Assembly: GCF_008831285.2 (NCBI RefSeq)
Contig: NC_045143.1
Location: 6,397,503-6,457,502, forward strand
Source: Nymphaea colorata
Taxonomy: Eukaryota > Streptophyta > Magnoliopsida > Nymphaeales > Nymphaeaceae
Reading direction: 5' to 3'
Length of the DNA stretch: 60,000 nucleotides
In this document: piece by piece, positions 24,380 through 36,880 of the stretch
Position numbering within the stretch: position 1 is the stretch's first letter
Layout of the letters: every line of letters begins with the position of its first letter
The notes under the pieces: generated by a model
Database searches by the model: none
Told to the model about the DNA's origin: nothing
What the model saw: the letters and a program-made list of their open reading frames with translations, nothing else
Translations under genes and position numbers: made by a program

Positions 24380-25060
24380 TAGAGCTGTATTATGAGTCGA
24401 GCCAACTTGAGTTCAACTTAAACTCACTCATAAAAACACGACTCGAGTTCGATTTGTTTATAAATGAGCCGATCTCAAGTTTAAATTTTCGCTCTAAATG
24501 TTAAACGAAGCGAGTTTGAGCTGTAAGAACTCGGCTCGTTTAAACTCGGCTTTGCTCGACTACATAAAACCAGTTCACTGAATCACAAGAACTGTTCATA
24601 GACTGCACAAGACCAGGTTGTTTGGATGCATAAAATGTGCACTATTTTTGGATTTTCTGCTAGATGGTAGTTCATAATTGAATTAGTTGAAAGAAAGCAA
24701 TTAAACCAATTAACGAGTTAAAAGAAACGAGACATGTTAAGTTAACAAAAACGAAGTCGAGCTCGAGCTCGATGTTGATTCGTCAAGTCCGGCATGTTCT
24801 CAGAGCTCGAACTGGAGCTTTTTCAGTCAAGTTGAGTTAAGCTCGACTCAACTCATGTGAAGGGCTGCACACGAGCCGAGTCGAGCTCGAGCTCGACCGG
24901 CTCGAACTCGGCTCGACTCATGTTTAGTCAGCTCGAGCTCAACTCGAGCACGATACAAGCTTTACAACTTCAACTTGAGCTCGACTCGGGCGACTGCGTT
25001 CGAGCTCGAGCTCGACTCGAGCGGCTCGTTTAAACTTTCATCCTCGGTAATGCGCACTCT
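24380..25060. repeat. GAGCTCGAGCTCGACTCGAG-rich repeat
   Basis: Dense GAGCTCGA and TCGACTCG words on both strands make this stretch highly self-complementary. Related, shorter copies lie at about 46500-46690, 47860-48060, 50000-50330 and 50900-51000. No ORF is present. The pattern is common in plant intergenic DNA, but the element class is not assigned. Confidence 0.6.
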
Positions 25061-25308
25061 TCGACTCATGTGCAGCACTACTTAAGCACCCCACAGCCTA
25101 AATATCCTTACTCTGCCACTGTTGACTGAATCTGGTTGAGGTTTCCAATAAGATTTGAAGTTGGAAACCGATTATTCTTGAGAACATAGATAATTAAATG
25201 AAAGCTAATTCACGTTTTTTTTTTTCAAAGCGTTTGTAAAAAAAATGTCGGTAAATGAGAATTCACCAGTTAGGGACATACGCTATTTTTGCTGCAAACA
25301 CGGTCAAT

Positions 25309-25396
25309 AACATATATGCCCATTATTCCAACTTTTATTAGTTTATAATATTAACATATATGCACATTATTCAAACTTTTATTAGTTTATAATATT
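25309..25396. repeat. 44-bp tandem duplication
   Basis: AACATATATGCCCATTATTC and its neighbour recur 44 bp later with only a few substitutions. Confidence 0.85.
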
Positions 25397-25889
25397 TCGT
25401 GATTGCATTTGAATAAAACCAGTTTAAAAAATTAAATTATCTAATTTGTTTACTAGTTACGGATTTAGAGTAAGAATGAAACGGTGGCACCATAAATTGG
25501 GAAAGAGCCAAAAATGAAGTCCATGATTTCGTATCTTCAACAGTTGGAAATTAACAAGGATACTTGTTCAATCATTAATTCAGCATAAAGAAAGATTTGA
25601 AGAGCCGCATTCAATTTACTAAATGTGGTTTCACGACTTCAATGCCTATATTTTAAAGCTCACATGCGTGAGGGAATCACCAGAGATTGAAGTGTCAAGT
25701 GCCAATGAACATTGTAATGAACTAAAATACATCCGAAGGATTTTTTTGTTTAATCAAATCTTACTATTTGAGAGTCACATTTCAGGAGGCCCTCAAGTTT
25801 CGGTGTTTGATAAGGAACATTGTTCCTCCACAGAGTATATATGTTGAACGTTGAGGACCATGTAAGAAGGCCTGTAAGTATATAATCAA

Positions 25890-25963
<74 letters not shown>
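25890..25963. repeat. (CT)n(AT)n(AG)n palindromic microsatellite
   Basis: A CT run of about 18 bp, an AT run of about 21 bp and an AG run of about 18 bp form a perfect inverted repeat of about 58 bp, followed by more GA. It can fold into a single long hairpin. Confidence 0.93.
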
Positions 25964-26110
25964 AATATTTTGACAGTTGATATGAGAAAGTCAAAGAGAA
26001 AAAATAATCATCTAACACTAATTAATAGCTTTTTTTCTTTGATTTTTCTCATAGCTTTCCATCACTAAAAGATCAGCAGCCAAAATGATTTTTTATGAGT
26101 CTTGCACTAA

Positions 26111-26383
26111 GTCCCGTTTGATGGACGAGTGAAATTTAACGCGGTAAATTTACTATGGTAAATTTTTCTGAAAAAATTTACAGGATGAAGTTTCTCCCTC
26201 TTCCAATCTGAAACCCTGTGACCTCGGACTTTCGAGCGGGTGGAATTCCACCCGCTCCCTGTTGCGTTAAACGGGGTGAATTTTACCCCGTTTGATGCAT
26301 TTTTAATTCGACAAGTGAAATTTCACCCGCTCGTACCGTTTTTTTCCTCCTCTCTCATTTTACCCCAAGTATCAAATGGGGCC
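26111..26383. mobile_element. Tourist/PIF-Harbinger-like MITE with TAA target duplication
   Basis: Left end GTCCCGTTTGAT and right end ATCAAATGGGGCC are inverted repeats, and TAA flanks both sides (26108-26110, 26384-26386). Length is 273 bp with no ORF. The interior holds a perfect 24-bp palindrome at 26234-26257 centred on GGTGGAATTCCACC. The termini and 3-bp TWA target site are typical of Tourist elements. Confidence 0.75.
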
Positions 26384-26737
26384 TAAGGGTCACATACTTA
26401 CCAATTTTTTTTTTTTCTATCTCTCTCTCATATATATATATATATATATTTAAACATGCAAACATCCTATAGTTATGGCAACTATTTTGATATAAAATAC
26501 GCTTTGATTCAGTTTTTATGAAAAAAGTAGAAGTTTCTACTATCACAATAATGATGCTACAGAGATGCTCTTTTTTGCTTATTATAAAAGTATTATTATC
26601 CAAAAAATGATCAACTTATCTTTTCCATCAGCCTATTATTCTTAATATAGGTAAGGTTAGATTGCCAAAAGACACTTTAATCATTATATTTGAGTGATTT
26701 TGTTTTAATTTATCTCGACCTAATGATCTCACAACTA

Positions 26738-26740
<3 letters not shown>

Positions 26741-26779
<39 letters not shown>
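26741..26779. repeat. (TA)n microsatellite
   Basis: A simple TA tract of about 39 bp. Other short TA tracts in the window: 23062-23093, 29517-29547, 37206-37224, 57759-57776. Confidence 0.93.
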
Positions 26780-26782
<3 letters not shown>

Positions 26783-27623
26783 GTCAACTTCTCTTGACAG
26801 GAATCCTCATTAAGGAAATATGGACTGTCCACAGGCTGGACACCGTGGCGTAAATCTTTCTCTCTCTCTCTCTCATCCTCCCATCAAATAATATCAGTTC
26901 TTAACTCAACCTTGCTTAAATGACAACTATAAGAGCTTAATTTTATAACAATAACCGAGAGCAATTCACTCAATCTAATGAAACGATTTAAATTTGCAGC
27001 CAAAAATAAAAGAAACAACTTAAATTAGCATCTCTCTCTCTCTCTCTCTCTCTCCCCCAAATATTTATTTACAAATTAAATTTCGGCAACAATTATATAC
27101 ATTTTTTCTTGTTATTCAAACATGATGAGAAATGTTTTACCAACTTGAAAAATCACTGTAACAATCGTCCATGTCATTCTATTCCATCGGCCTTTTCATT
27201 TATCACACATTTCCCAACAAATCTTTCGCGCAAAACTAACTCAAGTCAAACACCCCTGAACCTGATGGTACTTTATTTTGTTTTCCTTCCTCTACAGGCG
27301 CTCGACCGCCATAAATGTTAAGCACCAAACAAGTTTCACATCTGTTGTAGAAAATCCTTTCTGGGCAGCATTAATTCTTGCTTCTCACCTTATATAAACT
27401 AATATTTTAAAGGGAAACCGGACTAAGGCATCTGAAAACAACTACGAGCCCGCTGGCCATATCAAATATACATTTGCCAAATAAAATAATAGAGTACTGG
27501 CACTCTCACTGAAAGTGAATTGTCCGATCTGGGCTTGTTTTATACTCATGACTATCATTTTATATAAAATGGGTTCAAGTTTAGAATCTCTCGACTATGT
27601 TGGCCTTTAATTCATATTAATTG

Positions 27624-27796
27624 CAGTCGCGAAGGGCCGTGGACAGTTGCCCACACCACACCAGCTTCTCAAGTTTCTTTTATTTTTATATTATCATCAT
27701 TTAATATTTATATTATTATACATGTAAGTACCCCTTCAAGTATAAAAACCTGTGAATCAGTGTCCCTTTAAAAAAAATTTCTACCTCCGCCACCAC
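27624..27796. mobile_element. hAT-like MITE, copy 4
   Basis: It starts CAGTCGCGAAGGGCCGTGG, contains CAGTTGCCCACACCA, then an AT-rich middle with ATACATGTAAGTACCCCTTC, and ends CTCCGCCACCAC. AATTG flanks both sides. The internal block ACCTGTGAATCAGTGTCC is shared with the 57.1 kb copy. Confidence 0.6.
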
Positions 27797-28185
27797 CGAC
27801 CAATTGTCTCCTACATTGGGTCTTATAGAATGCAGGACATGGAAGCATACTTAGTAAGAACAAAATATTTTTCGGAGTCATCTCATAACAATAACAAATG
27901 AGGTGGATTCATGACAACACTGTATTGCGATGTTTAATGAATTTGTGCTATTTTTTAGGCAAATTCATAAAGCAGTAACTTGACACATCGTTTGGCATTG
28001 GTTCTAATGCATGCGTTCAATGAATATAAGAATTATGTGCAGTTTTAATAATCTTGCTCAATAGTTTGTAAGGCACGAGATACATGCAAATTCGTTCTTT
28101 CAAATTGAAATATTAGGTGTTATTCATATTTTTCAGAGACTAACTTGACACATCGTAAATTCATCAAATAATTTATAAGCACTGC

Positions 28186-28216
<31 letters not shown>

Positions 28217-28243
28217 AGAGAGAGAGAGAGAGAGAGAGAGAGA
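28186..28243. repeat. (TA)n then (GA)n composite microsatellite
   Basis: About 26 bp of TA, a 5-bp spacer and about 26 bp of GA. This is the mirror arrangement of the CT/TA composites nearby. Confidence 0.9.
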
Positions 28244-28841
28244 CGTTGAAGTTTCTTGCAGTGGAAAAGTGATTTGCTTCGCACTCTCGTGTAAGTGGAA
28301 CAGGTTGGTGAGACATGGACCGCCAAGAAAGGACGTGCCATTTGCAACACTGTTAGCCGCATGGTTTAGGTCCAGACTCACCTCATATGGATATAATAAT
28401 ATAACACATTTTATTACACAGTCTGCCTTATAAATTCTTGTAATATAACACATTTTATGTGGGCCACCCAGTTCACCATTACTCTTAGACGTCCCAAGTT
28501 GGATTCTCTTAAAAGACCTCTTGATCTTGAGCAAAACTCAATAACTTCAAACAACAAAGAGGGCTTGGGAACACTTAATATATATATCTCTCTCTCTTTA
28601 TATATATATATATATATGTATAAAAGTGAAGGATGACCATAACTTTTAGAGTCACCAAGTTATCTAACCGAAGTTGTCATTCTAAAACATATGAATAGTT
28701 GAGAGAAAATCAATGAAAAAATGTGTAAACTAATACTACTAGATGATGAAAATATTCATATTTATCATGATAGATTGTATTGCCTTGAACAAATAGCTGG
28801 GTGAATCCAAAATGCTAGAATCACCATTCAATTTTCTCTCT

Positions 28842-28842
<1 letters not shown>

Positions 28843-28917
<75 letters not shown>
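28843..28917. repeat. (CT)n(TA)n composite microsatellite
   Basis: A short CT run passes directly into about 58 bp of TA. Similar composites occur at 22887-22932, 26417-26449, 28186-28243 (TA then GA) and 28578-28616. Confidence 0.93.
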
Positions 28918-28922
<5 letters not shown>

Positions 28923-29514
28923 AAATGGTAGGTACATGACTCTTAAATGGCAAAACTCGTTATAAATCATATTAGCTGTTCATCTTTACAAAATGAATGA
29001 TTGAAAAAAAAAAATCAAAGAGAAAAACGAGATAATCCATCCATTTGGTTCTATATATGAGAAATTGGTAGATATAACTGTGAAACCCATAAAAAATCAT
29101 CTTGACTATTGATTTTTGTAAAATGAATGACTGAAAGAAAATCAATGAGACAAGGGAGCTTTGCGAATCCAAACTGCACGGCAAACAAAATTTCATATGA
29201 GAAGAACTGTCTTTTTTAACTCCAAACTTGCCTTCTCAGCAACTTTCCAGAAAAAAGGGTGTTGCATTTTCTAAGAAAGGACAAAATCAGAATATTCCCA
29301 CATTGTTCCATATTTCTTAGGGACCATTGAGTAATACTAACAAAATATTATACAGCATGGAAAGTAATAAACTTTGCCATTCAAAGTTGTGAAGTTCTAG
29401 AGTCCACAGTTCACATGGCTGGTTGTTGAAGCTCATTAATTATGCATGGCTGGTTACCTCATATAGTCCATGTGGCTCAATTAAACATGTCGGTCTACAT
29501 TTTATACTACCAAC

Positions 29515-29550
<36 letters not shown>

Positions 29551-30194
29551 CAGTTTGAACTTATGGCGCCTGAATAAATGTATGACATGAATCTATGCTC
29601 ATCAATTTAGAGTTTATTTTATGCTTTTCATTGTTATCTCGCAAGCTTAGAATTTCTACCTACATGAGAAAAGTTGTATTGGAAAAATCTCAGCATTTAT
29701 CATCAGCCATTAAATGAATGTCTGAAGCTTGGACCCCCACCACCTGATCAACCAGGGTTTGCCTTCAAGGAGAAAAGAGAAGAGGTATTTGTGTTTGGAT
29801 GCCACTAAGATCGTGAACTTGTTATTTTGGTTGTTGCTGTTAATAGCCAACTATAGAAGGAGACTATGCTTAGGTTATTGACATGAACTGCATCTGCAGG
29901 TTTCAGATTTATCATGCAAACCAAATTGCACTTTCCCTGAGTAGAACATGATTTCAAAGATCAGAATGTTGCATCACTACAACTGTGAGATTTTTAGCTC
30001 TTTTTTGATCAGTTCAGTTATATGAGATTAATGTTTTAGTTTAGACTGCGGCCGCGGAATGAAATAATTATGTTTCCATTTTCATGGGTGTCGTTCTTGT
30101 GCATGAATCATAGGGCCTTCGCTACGGAGGGGATTGAATGCTCGAGGGCATATTGAGTTCGAGACCTCACACCTCTGTGACACGAGTGCTAGGG

Positions 30195-30400
30195 ACAAGG
30201 GTGGAGCTAGGAATTTTTTGTTGCAGGGATCAACTTATAGTTTCAAAATTTTAACAGGAGCCAAAACAGAAATTTTCAAAATTCATATATACATTAAACT
30301 ATTTTTTTTTTAGGTTTACATATAAATTTTTAAAGTTTTTAAAATCTGAGGGGGGTCAAGGCCCTTGCCAGCCCCCCTTCTTCCACCCCTGGCTAGGGAG
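30195..30400. repeat. Dispersed AT-rich repeat with GGTGGAGCTAGG / CCACCCCTGGCTAGG ends
   Basis: GGGTGGAGCTAGGAATTTTT on the left and CTTCCACCCCTGGCTAGGGAG on the right are partly inverted. The middle is rich in TTTCAAAATT and GGGGGTCAAGGCCC-like words. A related copy without clear ends lies at 58616-58740. It probably derives from a non-autonomous transposon. Confidence 0.45.
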
Positions 30401-32103
30401 CTCCTACCATGGAAAGGCGGAGTTGAATTTAATGGCGGCCTCAGACATTGGTTCCACTTATTGGTGGAGCTAGGATTTTTTGTCGACATCACAATGTAAT
30501 TTTAAATCAATTCAATAAAATTTTTGATGGGTTGCTGTGGGCAGCTGCCCACACTAACTGCCCACACTAACCCCCATGTATCTCCGCTACTGACTCCACC
30601 CTCCTTTGCTACTGCCAAATTAAGAGGATTCGAGTTTGAGTTTCCCTATAATTCAAGCACGTAGAAGGGTTCCACAGGGCAAGTTTGTCCTAAAATTTCG
30701 AACTAAAACCTGTTCAAAGCACATAGAAGCGGGGAAAATAGTCTCGTCCAAACCTGTTCTCCTCCACCATTCAAACACGCCTTAAAGAATGCCATGACAT
30801 TTGCTTACATGAAAAACAAGGAATCCTTTCTGGGTAGGTAAGAAAAGGATGTAACAGGAGGATTTGTGCTAAGCGACAATTAGAACACGACGACATGGTG
30901 AACATTTTTGAATCGACCGATTCACCATATTAAAAAACTTCGCTTGTTCTTCTAATAGGGAGACGTGTCAATGCTAGCAGCGACTAGGAATCTAAGATAA
31001 AATTTTGACAAGCATTCACGCTTGTGTCAGATCAAAACTAAACTTGCATTTTTTTAAGCACCCACCAAAGCTATTGGCCTCAATCTAGGGTAGAGGAAGT
31101 ACATTGAACAAGTTCTTGTTGCTATTCTCAACAGGGTTTTGGTTCAATTATTTTGGTCCAACATAGGAAAAAAAGGGTTGGTGAGACATTATTGGTAGAT
31201 AACTTTCTTTTTTTATTGGACTCGAGATCATTAGAGTTCAATCATATGTCTTTCCTATGATTTAATGGAGATCATTTAAAATATCCCCAGTTCAGAAATA
31301 AAAAAAGGTCGGCGTAGGGAAAATAGGTCCGTATGGGCAATTGCCCACACAAGCCCACATAAATTTTTTGTGAGAAATTTACATGTAAGTTGCTTGTTAG
31401 ATGTATTTCATGTCCCTCAACTATTCAATGAATCATGTAACACAATGTTCGAATCAAATAGGATTCGCGAAGTTTTTAGATCATTGAGGATCTCAAATTC
31501 GTGAATATGCGGTCTGAACCCTTGTGTTGGACTTTAGATCCACAACTTTTTTTCTATTTATCATGATCTGAGATCCCAGTGCACAAATTCACGGTTTAGT
31601 TGTAGCAAGGGCTCAAATCAGTCATGGATCTTTAAGACAAAAAAATTTAAATGTTTAATTTCAGTTAGAGAGAGAAAATAAGAGTAGGGGTGGGGGCAAG
31701 GGGGATTAAAAAGAATAAAATTTTTACTCGTAAAATTTAAAATTTTAATTTAACCTATATAAAATTTTTTAAAAATTATATTTGGATGCCTGTAAAAGTT
31801 TAGAAACTCTAATAAAAGGGTTGCTAAAGGTGTGGGCTAAAAAAGAGTGAGAGGAAACGCAGATCCGGTAGTTAACGCTAACTGTAACGGCATTAACGAA
31901 CGGGGAGGGGCAGGACTGAGATTCGGAAAAGATCGAGGGGCAAAAATGACAAACGAAAGTCAATCCATTTACGTTAGTAACTCCGGGCGGCTTAACCTGT
32001 TGCCGCCGGTGGCCTGAGGTACGGACGGTGCGGCAGTCGGTGACGAGGCGTCGGTGGGTTAACCATGGTTAGACGAGAGTTAAGCGCGGGGAGGCCCGTC
32101 GGG

Positions 32104-32110
32104 TATATAA
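32104..32110 (+). promoter_or_regulatory. Predicted TATA box of the NDL gene
   Basis: TATATAAGG lies 97 bp upstream of the ATG in a locally GC-rich stretch. The predicted leader of about 65-70 nt is purine-rich (GGAGGGAGAAAA...). The start codon context GCGGCCATGG is strong. Confidence 0.65.
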
Positions 32111-32206
32111 GGAGGTGAGAGAACCGGAGTTTTCGCCAGGAGGGAGAAAAAAAAAACTGAAAGGAAAGGAGGTGGGAGAAAGGAAGGGAAGGCGGAGGCC
32201 GCGGCC

Positions 32207-35200
32207 ATGGGAGACTCCAGCGGCTCTGTTTCTATCGACATGGAGAGGATCCCGTTTGGAGGAGAGGTACGTCATTTCCTGAATCTTTTTCGTTTACGTG
32301 ATTTCCCGCTTTTTAAAGGGATTTTCAGAGGTTTGAGTGCTTTTTCTGGGCTTGATCGCGAAGAAGTTGGTGTCTTGGTTCGTTTTCCTGAGGCGGATGG
32401 CGAGGAATGAGTTATTTTTTTCTGCTTGTGAATTTTGCGAAGTTCAGTAGTTCGCTTTTTCATTTTTTCATTTTTTTTTCCTCCCTCGCTTCTGAAAAGG
32501 AGCATTTGGAAGATGGAAGGGTCTGACAAGCGTTTCCTCTCCCCTATTTTGATGGGCCAAAACCTGTGGCTTTTGACAGTTTTTGGCATTTGTATTTGCG
32601 GGTTCGTTTTTTGAGTTCGTGATTCTTGCGCTCGGTTTCATGAATTTGCAAAAATCTCTTCGGTGACTTTTGGCGCGAGATTAAGATTCTTAAATTCTTT
32701 ATGTAAATTTATAACGCTTTCGAAGGAGTGACATGAGACATGAATTTGTGTTTTATTGTACTATTATTGATGATATGAAGCTTTGGGTGCCGAATCTTGG
32801 GTGAGATGCTGTGTTCCTGTTTCTTCTGTTGGATATGCTTTGGTTCTTTCACGGTTTTATGTTCGTGCTGAATTGGTTTTTGTTGGTGCAGAATTGATTG
32901 AAAATCAGAATGCATATATTGGGTTGCAAATGATATCTTTTATCATTTGGTCTATATGGTTTTTGTTTGTTTTCTTTGCGATCGTACCAGTGAAAGCTGG
33001 AGATCGGAACGCCTAGATATTTTTAAGGAAATATTCTCTTCCATTTCTAAAGGCGTTTGATTAAGAATTTTTGCCATTATTTCAAGGTTGATTCCTTTCG
33101 TGGATTACACCTTTGATAAAAGTTTACTGCTTATTGAGCAAGTTTAGCGTTTTAAAATTTAAGGTTTCTGATCCTGTCATCGGAGACATTTCCGTCTGTA
33201 TATCATTTTTTGTGGTCGAGCAGTTTGATAAGGTTTTGATGTTTAATCATGATATTAAGATTCTGTTGCTGTTATTGCATAAGAATTTTAAGAATATTAG
33301 GCATCTTTTTTTTTAAAAAAAAATTCTGAGCCCTTTAAATGCATATCAGTATTTTTTTATTGTTTTTGTTTGAATTTTCACCCCTAAGTTACCAAATTAG
33401 GTTCTCCAGATTCCAGAATTAAGTGTTGTATTTTTCATTTTTTATTTATAGAAACCATGTTGAATAAAAGGAGAAGCGTTTATTCTTTTCTCTTCTTAAG
33501 GAACTTGGGTTTGTTCAGAGATCTGCGTTTCTTCAAAATTTTCTGTGCGAGGAAATGCTGGTATTCTAGATTCATTCTTTTTTATTTTTTCCCTTTTATG
33601 AGTTCAGATGTTTTTGGATGTAATCCTGGTTAGGAAGACTGTGTTTCACGTCTACCAAAAGGAAAAGAAAATGATTATATGGCTTCCGCTTTCCTCTTTT
33701 ATGCTTCAAGGTGTAAAAATATGATGTTTTTCTTCAATCATAATCTTCAGTTTAGAGAAGCCAACTTTTTAACTTTCTTTTCTCAGACGCTATTTTTCTA
33801 TACATATATTGTTTCTTTCTTTCGTAAATGGATGAGAATCCCTTGGCGTCATATTTCATTTTTGAGTCGGCAAACTTTGAGGCTGTAAATTTACATATAA
33901 TCCTTCTTGGGGTAAAAAAATTGCACATGCCTGAACATATGATATCCGAATTGAATCTCTTTCAATGGTTCTGCCATATTGTCATCTCTTTAGGTGCAAT
34001 CGGCTTGTGAGATTCTTTTTGGCATTTTCCTTTAAAAAGTTTCCTACTATTAGAAATAGAAGATGACTTCACTCTTGGCGCTGAAAATTTTGGTGACTAG
34101 TTATCTCTTTTATGTGATGTACTGATTTCACATGCTTCTGAGCTTTATCCTTCATGTCCTTGATTTGGTGTAAGGTTACTTCCTCCCTTTAATATGAAGA
34201 CTGAGTAGTTGGATACTCTTTTGTCAGGAACATATTTTGCAGACAAGCCGCGGCCCCGTTTCAGTAACAGTATTTGGAGATATTGATAAGCCAGCAATTA
34301 TCACCTACCCGGATGTTGCTTTGAATCGTAAGTGTGTTTTTCGCTTTCAATAAATGTAATGAAGAGAAGTTCTCATTTCAGCTATTCAGGTTCTGACATC
34401 CTCTCATGGCTATGCAGGATAAAATATATTGGGTCAGTTAGAAATAGCAAACTCATAGTTAGCGCTTGTAGACATTAGCCGTTTCAAATTTTGTGAAAGT
34501 AGAATGTTCTTGCTTGTGGTTTATGTTGTAATGAATGGTTCCTCGTGCTTTGTTCAACAGATATGTCATGTTTCCAAGGACTGTTCTTTTGCCCTGAAGC
34601 TGCTTCATTGCTGCTTCACAACTTCTGCATCTATCATATTGATCCTCCTGGACATGAGGTTCGTGGTTTGGTTTTAGTTATTTGAAGCTTTCAGTCTTTT
34701 TCTCGTTACTTCCTGAACATCGAAACACTTTTTTTTTGGTCCAAGAGATACTGTATTCAATACTCATTGCATGTTTTGAATTTTTTCAGTTGGGAGCAGC
34801 TGCCATTTCTTCCGATGTCCCTATTCCATCTGTTGATGACTTAGCAGATCAAGTTGCTGAAGTTCTGGATTTTTTCGGGTATATAGAAAATAGTTAGTCT
34901 CCAATAGAGTTACTTTTGAAATATAAATAAATCTATAAATGGTCGCATGTAGCTGTTAAAATTTTTTTGCTCTATGTTTTCATTTCTTAAGTTATTCATA
35001 TATCAAATTTTGTTGTAGTCTTGCTTATGAGTTGCTTCTTTTGTAATAGGCTTAGCACAGTTCTATGCATGGGGGTTACAGCTGGTGCCTACATTCTCAC
35101 CCTTTTTGCTGTATGTATGCCGTGGGTTGAAGCTTGTTTATACTTTATATATTATTCTTTATTTGTCTTGACTTTTCTTTTGGTTTGATTTTTTAATGCT

Positions 35201-36839
35201 TATACAGATGAAGTACAGGGAGCGTGTTCTTGGTCTAATACTTGTTTCCCCTCTATGTAAAGCACCCACATGGTCAGATTGGTTGTTTAACAAGGTCCGC
35301 TGTTCTGCCTTTTGTCTTTCTCCTTTATTTTTGATTCAGCAATTGCAGCAACAGTTCTTTATGCAAAAATCTCGTTTCTCCTTTTCGTGTTTGGTTGGGG
35401 TCTTCTTTTTTTTTTTTTTGGGGGGGGGGGTGTTGGATTGGTGGGTAGAAATGGAATGATCTTTGAGCACAGTGAGTCAAATCAGGTCACTGTTCCATTA
35501 GAGAAGCACCCAGAGATTGTTATTTTTGTGTTTTGAATTAAAATTCATGTCCATGTTGCTTTGGCAGATTTTCTCAAATTTGGTGTACTTCTATGGAATG
35601 TCTGGTGTGCTCAAGGAGGTTTTGCTTCAGAGGTATTTCAGCAAGGTGATTTTGATTCTCAAGTTTCTAATATTATATTTCTTGATAATTGATAGGTGGC
35701 TAATTCTGGTGTGCCCTTTTCTATCTCAGGAAGTTCGTGGCGGTCCCAATGTTGCTGAGTCAGACATTGTGCAGGCATGTCGAAGGGTAATTGATGAGTT
35801 ACTTCAAAGGTTATGATGACAGAAAATTAGTAGCAATTTTGCTGATTACCGTGTTTCTCCTGCAGCTGCTGGATGAGAGGCAGGGCGTAAATGTTGCACG
35901 ATTTCTTGAAGCAATTAACTGGTATATTGACAATCCTTCATCTTTTCAACCAACTACGCACTCTTTTTCTCTCTGCACGTGTAATGTGCACGTAGATGTT
36001 TGAAACTCCAAAATCTACATTTATTAGCTTGATTGAGTCCCTTATCAACCTGATGTCATGAACCCAGTTTATTACTATGAAAGTTTAAAGTTCATTAAAG
36101 AACACTAGTCTGCAAAATGAAATGAAAAATTGTTTGTGTATTATCATGAGAAATTGTTCGTGCATCAACAAAACCTTATTAGCTGGACCCATGCACAGCT
36201 GCAGCTTATTAGCATTTTTATCTTGTTTTACCTCAGTATAGCATGGTGCATTTGCTGATCCTGATCTTCTCTTATCTGTGTCCTTGTAAACATTACTTCT
36301 TTTGCCTAAGAGAATGTTTCTACAAAATTTGGTTATTTGTCCATGCACAGCTGCAGCTTATTAGCATTTTTATCTTGTTTTACTTCAGTATAGCATGGTG
36401 CATTTGCTGATCCTGATCTTCTCTTATCTGTGTCCTTGTAAACATTACTTCTTTTGCCTAAGAGAATGTTTCTGCAAAATTTGGTTATTTAACTTCTTAA
36501 AGGGTTTTTGTTTGATTTTTTCTGAATATCTTTTTCTTAACAAATGGCCACTTGTGGACATGTTAATGGAAGCAATACAATTTCATGGTATTGTGATCCT
36601 ATGTTATGTCTATCATGTCTATAGATTGTGAACATGTATGTTGTTTTCTACACTTTATGGTTGTTTGTAATTTTTTTTGGGAAATATTGGATGCCCTTCA
36701 TACTACTAGCCTTAAGTCACATAAGTGTGGGCATGGTAGGCACAACTTAGAGATTTCAAAAAATGTGGACACAAGGTATGGCTGGATATACATACACTAT
36801 ACGTACATATATTTGTGAAATTATATATATAATCGTGAC

Positions 36840-36880
<41 letters not shown>

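Larger units (their letters stand above)
16260..32100. other. Long intergenic region between the two divergent genes
   Basis: About 15.8 kb separate the divergently transcribed KH and NDL genes. The stretch holds hAT-like MITEs, a Tourist-like MITE, CT/TA composite microsatellites, repeats rich in GAATCCGAAT or GAGCTCGAG words, and small decayed frames. No intact gene was found on either strand. Confidence 0.75.

Noticed and set aside
32272-32589. Minus-strand frame of 105 Lys/Arg/Ser-rich codons
   Set aside because: It is antisense to the T-rich first intron of the NDL gene, which explains the Lys-rich composition.
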